Assembly (NCBI GenBank): GCA_025667525.1
Contig: CM046878.1
Coordinates: 387,127,307 to 387,191,306, forward strand
Length of the DNA stretch: 64,000 nt
Source: Glebionis coronaria
Lineage: Eukaryota; Streptophyta; Magnoliopsida; Asterales; Asteraceae
Reading direction: 5' to 3'
In this document: positions 54,445 through 64,000 of the stretch, one piece after another
Layout of the letters: every line of letters begins with the position of its first letter
Numbering within the stretch: the stretch's first letter is position 1
Notes under the pieces: generated by a model
Told to the model about the DNA's origin: nothing
The model's database searches: none
The model's input: the letters and a program-made list of their open reading frames with translations, nothing else
Program-made: the position numbers and the translations under genes

Positions 54445-57095
54445 TGTAACACCCCATTTGTTAAGATGGAATGCTACAGTAAATTATGGCGTGTCATCAA
54501 AGCATGCAAGGTAAATGTCTAAACATTCATGACCATAAATAGAAATATCGAAATCAAACATCGGTAGTCTAGTAACTCACACACAAGCAATATTAAGTAC
54601 TGTAAATGAAAGGACTAAATAATGTCCAAATGAAGTAAATTATGAGAAAGTAGGAATAAATGCATAAGGTAAAAGAGGCCGGATAGCTTCCATCCGAATG
54701 CACATACTCTGGAGTTCCTACTTGCGACCTTGGGTACCTGCCGTTTGGGAACATAGAAATGGAAAACGGCTGAGCATAACGCTTAGTGCACAGATATATA
54801 GCATGACGTAAAGACATAAAGGAATGATAGCATATAAGGCATATAAAGCATGGATTGCAGCGAAAATGAATAAGTCCTGGGAAAACCTAGATGTATGACA
54901 TGTTTACTGGTTTTAGTTCTGAAAACATAGCTTATGTTACTTGTGAAAATCTGTATTAGTTTAATATACCAAAAGCCAATATACATCATGAGGTCAACAA
55001 CGTGCATGAATACTTGGAGGGGTGACCTTGTCATGAAAATTAGAGGGGATGCCTCTAATTAATTGGTAATGGGTAGGAGGGATCAACTCCTTGTGAAGGA
55101 TGCAAGGCACACACCACATTCACCATGAAATCCTGACTGAAGATGAACATAGGATGCACCCATACGCCCCACATGATAATAATAATATAATAATGGCCAA
55201 ATAACTGAAAGGGATGCCACGAGCTATCACTCTACCGTGGTGAAGTCATAACACTAGTGCCTCTAGTGTTATGGTTATGATACCTCCATAACTAGGTGAA
55301 ACTGGTCATGCATGTATATGGCTAAGGTAACTAATAAAACATAAGCATTTAATCTATAACTACTGGGGAAAACAGTTGGCTGCATACAGGAAATCCTAAT
55401 AAAGAAAGACATTGTCCTTACTGAAGGACGAGAAACCCGTACCTTATGTCCAGTAGAAGCTAATGGAAACGCTGAAGAAACTACTCCGCCTTGACGGATA
55501 ATACTACATAAGAATGGGAACGTGTATGAGTTGTCTGAATTACATGTGTTTTACTGGAATCGTGTGAGCTTGTTATACTTATTCTGTCATGTTTTAGTAT
55601 GTTACCGTGTTATTGATAGTTATACTGATGTTCTGTTGTATACTATTCATGTAGTAGTGTATTATAATACTTGTATTGTAATACTAACTAACTTTCTAAA
55701 AATAGCAGGTTTTCATAAATAGTAAGTTTCTAAAAATAGAAAGTTTCCAAAAATAGTAAGTTTCCATAATTAGAAATAAGTTGGATTATTAATAATAAGT
55801 AAAGTTTAATTAGTGTAATACAAGTCATGGTTATAGCTTATTAATTAAATAACTTGGTTAATTTAATTAAACTATACATTATAAGAATTTAATTAAAAAT
55901 ACATGTTTTAATTAAATTAAGCTAAGTTAGTTACTTTAGGTTATACATGAAATATTAATTTTAATATTTAACCTAAGTCATGAATTTAATTAAAATAAAA
56001 GTCTAGTAATTATTTTAATTAAACATATTTTCTGATTTTAATATTTTTCCCGAATCCCAAACCCGTATTTAAAAATTAACCCGAGCCCGAAACCCGGTTC
56101 ACACATAAGCCGAAACATAACAGCCCAACCAGTGGCTAGACCGACTAGCCGGTTGCCACTGGTGGCTCACGGTTCCTACTGTCGACTCGTGGCCGCCTGG
56201 TTCACACCGGTTGGCCACCGGTTCACACCGGTTCAACCCGGTTCCCCCTGCTTGCTTTGTTCGGTTCCCACTATTAGCCAAAAAGCCCCCACCGAGACCC
56301 TATTGGTCTTGGTTGGCACTCGATCCAAGCCAAAACCCTACCCCGACATACGGTCGGGGTTTCCTTGTGTTGTCCAAGCCAAGACCAACCAAGCCGAGAC
56401 CCCTTGTGGTCTCGGTGGTGGTGATGAAGACAAGCCGAGACCTCTAGTGGTCTCGGTTGTGTCTCGGCCGAACCAAAACCACACCAAACACCCCCTTAAT
56501 CATATTTTAATTAATCCCACATGTTTTATTTACTTGTTTTTAAGATTAATTAAATAAGAACATGAATTCAATAAGAGTTTAAAAAGAAAAGGAAGTGTTT
56601 TTGATTTACCGAACACGTGGAAGAAAGGATTAGATCACGATCACGTACACACAAAATCAACAATCAAAATCGTCCGGTTTGTTCCTTGTGGTTTGAGGTG
56701 GCCGGCGGCAAGAGAGACAATGGAGGCAAGGGATAACTTTTTATGTAAACCTAAAATATGTTTATGTTTTCCTATGTTTTTACTTAACATGTTTTAAGTT
56801 GGGTCATGGGCCAAGCCCACTTCTTCTTCTCTCTTGTTTAGCCGCGGCACATAGGGAGCCCACGGGGAAACCCGTAGTTTTCCCGAGTTCAATTATTTAC
56901 GTGTACGTTCATGTTTAATTATCGTGGGTTTTATATGTCGTGTACTTAACACATTTATAATATATACGTAATTACATGTTATTAAATATCGTGACACGTG
57001 GATTATATTATAAATGGAAAGTTTTAATTTTACCGTATTTTTGTATGTTCACTGTTCATGTGTACTGTTCATGGTATATTAATGCGGGTTTTACA
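54445..57095 (-). repeat. 5' LTR of Tekay-like element (2651 bp)
   Basis: Same ends as 46424-49084. It differs by scattered substitutions and short indels, e.g. around 55550-55580, where the two LTRs are not alignable base for base. Frames at 56132, 56211 and 55522 inside it are chance. Confidence 0.93.
56341..56456. repeat. GC-rich hairpins in 5' LTR
   Basis: CCCCGAC-ATACG-GTCGGGG (56341-56359), CCGAGACC...GGTCTCGG (56394-56415) and CCGAGACC-TCTAGT-GGTCTCGG (56435-56456). Stems are kept while loops differ from the 3' LTR copy. Confidence 0.85.
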
Positions 57096-57100
57096 AGCAT

Positions 57101-57472
57101 CGTCTAGTTACAAGAAGCACAAGCTCGATGCCAATAGCACCAATAAACAAAAGTTGACTCTTGATTCAACAGAAGATGCCCATTCAAAAGAGAACCGCGT
57201 TATATTCAGAAAGACTGACGACAGTCAAAGTTAAAAACAATTTTGATCATAACTTAGAATTGGATGAGAATGGAGACACACCCGTCATATCACCAACACC
57301 CGTCATATCACCAACGCCCGTCACTCCATCATGCTGGCCTCCAAAACAGAAAGTTGAAGATTCTGGGTGGTCATCTATGGAAGTGGAGAATGTGGTTATT
57401 GACCCGGTTCAACTTGCTAATATAACTAGTAGGGTAGATGAAGATGAAGAAGATTATGACGAAGAAGGGTGA
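57101..57472 (+). pseudogene. MULE internal ORF, 3' part and overlapping frame
   Basis: 57101-57231 continues the frame of 46213-46423 across the target duplication and stops at 57232. A second frame, open 57161-57472 (103 codons), overlaps it by one-base shift. It has a repeated TPVISPTPVISPTPV segment, CWPPKQKVEDSGW and a very acidic end (DEDEEDYDEEG). A single-base slip would make the two parts one protein with a basic N-half and an acidic C-terminus. No domain is recognised. It is possibly a captured host fragment. Confidence 0.45.
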
Positions 57473-57803
57473 ATGGTATACTTGGAAGGGTTCGTCGTTT
57501 TCTTGTTTAGTAACGATATTGTAGATGCTGACTCAGGTAGATAGACCGACATGAACCAGAAGTTGGTTGTGGCAAACGTTTTGGTAGTTCAGAAAAGATT
57601 GTAGCTAGTAGGGGTTTTCTGTTATCTTTTATTTAATTTCATTTCTATTTTATGGGTCATAATTATGATGGTGGGTTTATAATTTGTTAAAGGTGACGGT
57701 GGTGTTTTTTTTGTTTAAATTGTCGGTGGTGGATGGTGATTGGTGGATAAGGAGGGTGGGGTGACACATGATTTTGGATAAGGTTTTTGTGTATAAGAGT
57801 TAT
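57473..57803. other. MULE interior, no recognised gene
   Basis: G/T-rich with GGTGG repeats near 57700-57770, mirroring the CACC-rich left interior. Nothing else is seen. Confidence 0.5.
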
Positions 57804-57985
57804 CCAAAAGACTAAAATACCCCTCTAGTCATAAGAGTTAACAGCCAAAACTAACGTGCATCAAAGACAGGGACGATTTTTGATCGTAAAGGTAAACGAT
57901 AGGGATGATCGGTGCACTTATTTTGAGATAGGGACCAAACTTGATTTTCTGTGTAAACGATAGGGACCAAACATGAAATTTTTTC
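57804..57985 (-). repeat. MULE right terminal inverted repeat
   Basis: Reverse complement begins GAAAAAATTTCATGTTTGGT, matching the left end. It ends near 57804 (CCAAAAGAC). Confidence 0.92.
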
Positions 57986-57994
57986 TAATGATTT
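57986..57994. repeat. 9 bp target site duplication, right
   Basis: TAATGATTT, identical to 45350-45358. Confidence 0.92.
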
Positions 57995-60000
57995 TAATGA
58001 GTGGCTAGCAATAGGTTGTATTTAAATGATATGTAATTGATAGCATAAATAATCTGGATTGTCTAATTGATCTTATAGCAAACATCAAATTTTTATCCAA
58101 ATTTTTTTATAACTTTTTATAATTTTTAAGATCTTTAATTTTAATATAATAGATTTTAGGTATATGTGAAAATTCAAGATGATTTTATAAATGTCATAAG
58201 TTTTCTCGGTAATTTTGTAGTGTTTCATTTAATTATTTATCATTGTGTTAAATTAATTATAAAAAAATAATTTTATGTTCATATATCTATTTATCTACTT
58301 ATTTTATTTTCATCCTTAAAACGGTATATGCGAGCCTATTCAGACTTTTATGAAAAAACAAACAACATAATTTCATTCAGATTCAGACTTTATAACCACC
58401 TCTTACTAGTAAGGTGGTGTTTGTTTTTTGTAAAAAAGTCTGAACGGGCTCTTAATGGACCAAAGCTCTGGTTCGGTCAAGGATTAAGAATCTAAAGCTT
58501 GTTTGTTTTTTTCTTTTTGTTCAGAGATGAATAGGGGTGAAATTCTCTTGTTGAGGCAGACTTGATGTATACATCTTATTACCTCTAGTAGATCAAAAAA
58601 TAAAAAACAAAACTAGACTACATCATATCTCTTCCGTAACCACCCAGAACTTTAATCTGACTTCTTCTTCACCTATTTATTAATCTCTGAAAACAATTGG
58701 GTTTTTATTTGGTTATCAAAATGAACAAAATTAGAAGAACTGGTGATTCCGTTAAAGAACTGGTGTTGAACGTTGAACAAAATTTGTTATCAAAATGAAA
58801 ATTGTTTACGTGTTAATTTTTTTTTGAAGAGAATGTGAATAAAACAAAAAAGTAGAGGATAGGAGGATGCTATTGTGTCTATTTCTTTTTTGTAATACTA
58901 TGGACTGCTTGTTTAGATTTTTAGTTATATATCTAAATTGTAGGCATCTTTCGTTTTGTTTTTTACTAGAATTATAATAAAATACATGATACTAATAATT
59001 CATAAGATGATGACGACAATGATGTTCAAGTATATCGGATCCAAAATGTCTTTAAATGTCTATCATCGAGAGGAATCGACATCGAAAGGAATCGCGTAAT
59101 ATTTAAATTGTAAATTCAGATTAAGATATTTCCGCCTCAGATTCAACATTATATCACCTAAGTTTTACTTCTTCTGATCAAACTGGACGTGATAAACTTA
59201 AATTCAGATAAAAAATTGATTACCTATATATGACAAGCAAAACCCATGCGTATGAAATGGGTGCTACTATATGTACCCCTCCTGGCCCACTTTAAAAGGA
59301 CAAAAAGTAAACTATTTGTGTACTTTTTGTCCCCCTGTCATTTTCTGGACAGTGTTTTTATCAGTTTTGTTCTGTATTTTTGTCAGTTTAACAGTTTTGA
59401 CCTGTTAAACTTTATTCTTTTTCATTCCGTATTTTCTGTTTTACAGTTTTATAACAAAAAAAAATTATAAAAATAAAAATAAAAAATAGAAAAAAATCAA
59501 AATTCAGAGAGGGTACGTATAAGGTTTTAGGGGTCTATATAATATAACCTTGCTCATTCATAAATAGAGGTACATGGCATGCAAACTAAACACGCATAAA
59601 GATGTGAAAACACTTTAGGCGCCATTTAATATTTGTCTTTTTAGTTCGTTTTTCTCGGTATCGATTCGAATTGATATAACAATTTTAAGCTCGACTCAAT
59701 TGTTTTTGGTGGTAAAATCTTGTTTGGAATTATTAACTACTTGGACAAGTAAAGCATGTAAAAAAAATTGTAAAAATATTAATATCTATTCTACATATAC
59801 GTACTACTCTAAAACACGTTGCAAGTACAACATTTAGATGCACAAAATACAAATATAAAAGCACAATGTTCAACTTTTAAATGCACAAAATATAAAAATG
59901 TAAAACTAAAATCTACGTTCATAAAACTATCAATACAAGTTTTTACAAGAACTACAAATGCACAATTACACTAATTTTACTAACAATAAGCCCAATATTC
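57995..60000. other. AT-rich sequence without recognisable gene
   Basis: No convincing coding frame. 58330-58450 holds inverted GTTTGTTTTTT words around CTTACTAGTAAG, possibly hAT-type repeat ends related to 45033-45200. The frame at 59246-59470 has a hydrophobic composition but no other support. Confidence 0.4.
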
Positions 60001-62108
60001 TTAAACTAATCCAATAAGCTATTTAACGACTGGACTAAACATGTAATGACTTAACTTGCAAAACTAACAGAATAGCAGAAAAGGACCTATAGGTATATTG
60101 ACTTAACGAAAAGGAACTAACGGTAAGGTTAAAGGACCGTGACTGCCAACTAACGTATAACAATGGAGGATTAAAGCTGACTATTTCTGAAACTTAATGG
60201 AACTCTGAAGAAGCTAGCAAGATCAGCTATTGAAATTTACCATTTACCAAACTAAAAAAAATTTCAAAAGTCTTTTGTACTACAACTATAGCTGCCTAAA
60301 CTGACTACTAAATTTGCTGGAAAATTGAAAGAAGTAACAAAGAGCAAATATCAAACATGAACCAATTTAGCAATACAAGTATGCAACATTCAATTTTAAA
60401 CTACAATTAACAAACTAGCAGATTGAACTAGCTAATTGCAAAAAAATAAATCTTGTGCTTAACCTATTCATCCGTGGCCTAGTCCTTTGCTGTCGAAGCG
60501 GAGCGCTGAGCTCGCTTAAAAATCAAACACCGGATTATCTACTAATCTGCTAGTCTAAGAATGATCGAGTACAATGCTCGAACTGAAATTTCATCTACAC
60601 TCGAACATATCTGCTACGACACTGCTATTCGAGAATCAAACAAGATTAGTAGCTCCAACTGATATACTCAACATGATGATCCTGCAAATTCAAACCAAAA
60701 ACGAGCGAAACAAAACAGGGCCTTCGATTCTGAAACTATATGAACTGAGTTATATCGATTCTACACCCAAACTAGTTAACAAACTGATTATTCAAAACTG
60801 CAATCTTACTCGAATTCGCAAGCTAACCAACTACTTACTAACTGAATGAGAGGAGCTAATTTTACTCCAAAAAACTAACTGATAAACTAATCAATCTAGT
60901 AAATTCAGATTCCAACCAATCCTAAACTAAATAATCAATAAGCTAATATCAAGCTTATTGTAACAACTGATCTAAAACAGTAATCTCTTAACTAATTTCT
61001 TGAAATGAATGAAACTTCTTGACTACCAATCTATTAAACAAATCTGAGCTGTGAACAAACTACACCTAATGATAACGTGAACAGTAACTTGAATCATACT
61101 TTGTGAATTAGAACTTTAGAACAGTAAAAGAGAAGAGAAAGAAAAACCGCTATGTAACTGATTATAACAATCTAACAAGATTATATCTGTTTAATATGAA
61201 CAGTAGACGAAAGAATAGAAAAGTGAATGTAGAAAAACTTAAACTTCCATTAATGGTTGCAAGAAAAATTCGGTTACAACTGAAAACTGAAAGTTTTTAA
61301 CAGAAAAAGTAAACAAGATTAACTAACTACTCCTCCCTATCTAATTCACTAGGTGTAATCTACTCATATGCTAACCGTCTCGAAATGGAGTCTTCGTCTT
61401 CTATTTATAGGCGTTTGAAAGAGGAGAAGATGACGTGTTTCTTCCAATTAAATCGTTCAACGTGTTTAATACGAGGTTCTTGATGATTAGGGTTCTTCAG
61501 GGATTTGGGGATTTCTTCTCCTTTGCGTCTTGATCTAATTGATTAGTACCATCATGTAGAGGAGATTGTGATGATCATTTTTGTAGTTAAAAGCTTGGCC
61601 TGATTCTCCGTGGATCTTCATTGAAATCGATTTGCAGGTCTTTGAGGTGGAAAGATAAGAAACCGTCTTTCTCTCTCTTCTTTGGGGATGAAGACGTGAA
61701 TGTGTCTGTGTGTTTGACCGGCTTGGTCAATGACCAAATAATATGTAAATACTTTTCCACCATTTTTCCTCTTTGGTCCCTCATCTTTCATTTCTTTTCA
61801 AATGGTTTAAAAACCTTTTAAGTAATTGCTTTTTCATCCTTTTTTTCTTTAGAAATTGCAACTTAAGCCTCGATCTTTGAAAGTTTGGCAAATAAGGTCC
61901 TTGAAGCATCTTTCGTCTCTTTCTTCGTCTTTTTATCAAATAAATCTTTGAAAACGTGTCTTTGCTCCAAAATGCATCTTTTTTTACCTGAAACACACAA
62001 AACACAAATACACGCGTAATTCTGATATTTTTAAGTTAAATATTATGTATTTGACTGTGTTTTGAGTGGTTTTTGGATCATTATTGATGAGTGTTTTCAC
62101 ACTTATCA
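60001..62108 (-). repeat. 3' LTR of third Athila-like family (left end not resolved)
   Basis: The minus strand begins at 62108 with TGATAAGTGTGAAAACACTC, next to a purine tract. A hairpin AGTGT-GAAA-ACACT sits at the same place as in the other Athila-like LTRs. A TATA box lies at 61401. 61860-61910 carries GGACCTTATTTGCCAAAC, like the GGTCC phrases in the LTR at 18558. The left end could lie anywhere from about 60000 to 61070; no target duplication or second LTR is available. The span given is therefore a maximum. Confidence 0.5.
61401..61410 (-). promoter_or_regulatory. TATA box in LTR
   Basis: CCTATAAATAGAAG on the minus strand, about 700 bases into the LTR. Confidence 0.6.
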
Positions 62109-64000
62109 ACTCCCCTCCACTTGACCATTGCCATGACCTCATGCAATGCAGCATTTCAAAGCTCTAGAGTGCACTTTTCTCATAATTAACCCTCCCTAGC
62201 CATTTTATGATTTAATAAACTAAACTATACTACATGATGAATGGTTTTGAATATTTACAATGCAATGCAAAGAAAACAATTCTATTTATATATTTTTGAA
62301 TTTATAAATGGTTTTGATGGAAATAACTCATAAAGAAATCAATGACTTAGATTAGGGCTTTGGTACCATGGACACTTATCACCCTCAAGTTTCACTTTCC
62401 CCATACCAAGCTTAAAAATGGGATCATTGTATTCACAAGTAAAAAGTGCATCAACTTATTCATGACAATTAAATGTGGAACCGGTTATTATTTGAGCAAA
62501 TTGCTTGAAGCAAATTTGTCATTATTTCAAGCGTGAAGTATAAGAAATGCAAAATCCAAAAATAAGGAAGCACGGTTTTAATCCTAAGTAATCCTCTCAT
62601 CCATTACTTGAAAAATCACTCACAATTAATATAAGTCCGTTCCAAGAGTAATAAGTCATTCGCCTTATGTGTAAAATCCTCATGTCATGCTTTCATAAGT
62701 AGCTACACACTCGCTAAGGAAAGAAAAATAAAACTCACGCAATTATTTACATCCTCCGCCTTTTTGAGACTTTGGATCTTCAACCCCGCAACCCGTCAAG
62801 GTAATATTGGATTGGAGCAATCTATTGAATCCCCGCAACCCGTCAAGGTAATATTGGAACTCAATAGTCACTATAATTAACACCACACTGCCCCTCTTGG
62901 GAGTCTTGTATATATTTCTTTTCTTTTCTTTTCTTTTTCTCTTTTTTCTAGCCACTCATTTTTTTGTAAGCGCTCTTATTTTTCTTTATTCCTCACAAAG
63001 AAATTTGAAAAGAAGAAAAGGAAAAACACCCGCTAAATATTAAGCATGACATAAGTCTAGTACACATAAAACGTTCTAACTTAGAATCTTAAGACGTACT
63101 TATACCAACCGTGAATGATTAGACAAAAATGCATAAGAGATTACAAACCGATTAAAACCGTTCTTGATTATTTATTAACATATATACATGCGAAGAAAAT
63201 AGAGGTAAAGAAGAGAAGGGTTTAGCCACAAGTAATTATCATGAATTTTATCTAGCCCTTTTATACTTGCTTCAACTCTATCATTTCCCATTCTCCACAA
63301 GTTTAAAATCTCAAAGAATGAGATTAGTGGATGCTTAGCCTAATAGACCAATGAAGGACTACATGGTTAAGGATACTAGCTAGAGAATGCTTAGATAAGC
63401 AAACTCGGGTTGAGTCAAAATATCTATGGCGGGCCTAATATGTCAAAGAAGTCTAAATTTGTTAAACCATGTCCTTATTATATTTTTTCCTTTTTATATC
63501 TTTTTGATGAAAAATAAAAGAAGAAATATATACAATGCAAATGTGTTATGCAAATTAAAAATGATTGATGCAAAAATTATGAATGCATATTTTTGGTGGC
63601 CAAAGTAGATCAAAAATTTGAAAAATGTTTGAAAAATTAATTTTCCATGTTATCATGAAGTTAAGGCAATGGTCTAGGTAGGGTCACTTCGATAGAAGTC
63701 TCACCTACACTTAAGATAAACATTGTCCTCAATGTTTAAGAGTATTGGAGTGAACTCCCCTACACTTAGGACATTGATTACTTTGCTTAACTCAAGTTAA
63801 GGAAGAGACAACTAAAGGGTATTCATGTTAAGCACAAGTGTTTTGAATATCACAATAGCAAAAACTTATCGAAGTGACCAGATACACGGGCCTCCTCCAT
63901 AAGCTCCAAGCATGAAATGTGAGAGAGCAACCCTTGAAACAAACACCAAAAGACGAAGAAAGGACACCCCTCCACTTCAACTCTACTATAACATCCTTTT
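62109..64000 (-). mobile_element. 3' part of third Athila-like element, to window end
   Basis: The minus strand ends in a tract GTCAAGTGGAGGGGAGT (62125-62109) before the LTR. Further right, 63690-63770 read on the minus strand gives GTCCTAAGTGTAGGGGAG and TAAGTGTAGGTGAG, as in the 3' noncoding region at 37930-38010. Only noncoding 3' sequence is in view; gag and any pol lie beyond the window. Open frames here (62743, 63426) are short and lack protein character. Confidence 0.75.
62784..62858. repeat. Direct repeat of 28 bases
   Basis: CCCCGCAACCCGTCAAGGTA plus eight more bases occurs at 62784-62811 and again at 62831-62858, 47 bases apart, without a mismatch. A TTTTC microsatellite follows at about 62917-62950. 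Confidence 0.9.

Larger units (their letters stand above)
46424..57095 (-). mobile_element. Complete Tekay-like Ty3 element (10.7 kb), inactivated
   Basis: Both LTRs (2651 and 2661 bp), primer site, gag, PR, RT, RNase H, integrase, a chromodomain-like end and a polypurine tract are in order on the minus strand. The flanking duplication AGCAT is at 46419-46423 and 57096-57100. It is full length, but stops, frameshifts and changed catalytic residues make it dead. LTRs differ more than those of the element at 32502, so it is older. It inserted inside an ORF of the MULE. Confidence 0.95.
45359..57985. mobile_element. Non-autonomous MULE with a nested Tekay-like element
   Basis: About 180 bp terminal inverted repeats and a perfect 9 bp target duplication, the hallmark of the Mutator superfamily. 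Without the nested retrotransposon (46424-57095 plus one AGCAT) it would be about 1.95 kb. No MURA transposase wording is found. The interior carries an unrecognised ORF (46213-46423 continuing at 57101) and a second frame at 57161-57472. It may be a Pack-MULE-like carrier of a host gene fragment. Confidence 0.9.

Noticed and set aside
59246..59470. Hydrophobic 74-codon ORF in the AT-rich gap
   Set aside because: Poly-T derived Phe/Leu composition without other evidence.
59612..59640. TGGCGCC on the minus strand, like a tRNA-Asp primer site
   Set aside because: The match stops after seven bases (TGGCGCCTAAAG) and it is not next to a recognisable LTR end. A similar TTTGGCGCC at 19305 is inside an LTR.

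Overview
The window is plant nuclear DNA made almost entirely of transposable elements. I see no intact host protein gene, tRNA, rRNA or CRISPR array. The elements are LTR retrotransposons with plant-type primer sites (tRNA-iMet for the Ty1/copia and Tekay-like Ty3 elements, tRNA-Asp for an Athila-like element) plus one Mutator-like DNA transposon (MULE). The wording of the copia and Tekay polyproteins resembles elements I know from daisy-family genomes (Asteraceae, Anthemideae such as Tanacetum or Artemisia); that placement is inference.

Layout. 1-8220: a decayed Tekay-like element on the minus strand (degenerate integrase and RT, then a 3.5 kb 5' LTR), inserted into the gag of a minus-strand copia element (8221-11085, gag, leader, 332 bp LTR). 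That copia appears to sit inside an Athila-like element on the plus strand (11086 to about 22588: gag and protease, no reverse transcriptase, long 3' LTR), which also holds a solo LTR (11099-12723, target duplication ATTAT). The Athila-like element in turn abuts the 3' LTR of a second minus-strand copia (about 22589-27046; RNase H, RT, integrase, protease, part of gag). Its gag is cut by a plus-strand Tekay-like element (27047 to about 42290, decayed), which is itself split inside its RT by a young 8.8 kb Athila-like element (32502-41313) with two 1678 bp LTRs and a gag-protease polyprotein but no RT or integrase. A 5'-truncated copia RT/RNase H with its 3' LTR follows (about 42291-44790).

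45359-57985 is a MULE: about 180 bp terminal inverted repeats and a perfect 9 bp target duplication (TAATGATTT). Its interior ORF was split by a complete Tekay-like Ty3 element on the minus strand (46424-57095, target duplication AGCAT) that has a full but inactivated gag-PR-RT-RH-INT-chromodomain set and three apparent small introns in gag. 57995 to about 60000 is AT-rich with no gene. The right end (to 64000) is the 3' part of a third Athila-like family on the minus strand.

The most notable signals are: a dense ATTCCGATC motif cluster shared by Athila-like LTRs and by the leader of an unrelated copia element; a hairpin at the first bases of all three Athila-like LTR families with compensating base changes; GC-rich palindromes conserved with changing loops in Tekay LTRs; the three gag introns; and two Athila-like families that keep gag and protease, lack polymerase, and share a post-protease reading frame. 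Most coding breaks look like C-to-T (or G-to-A) nonsense changes, as expected for methylated, silenced repeats.
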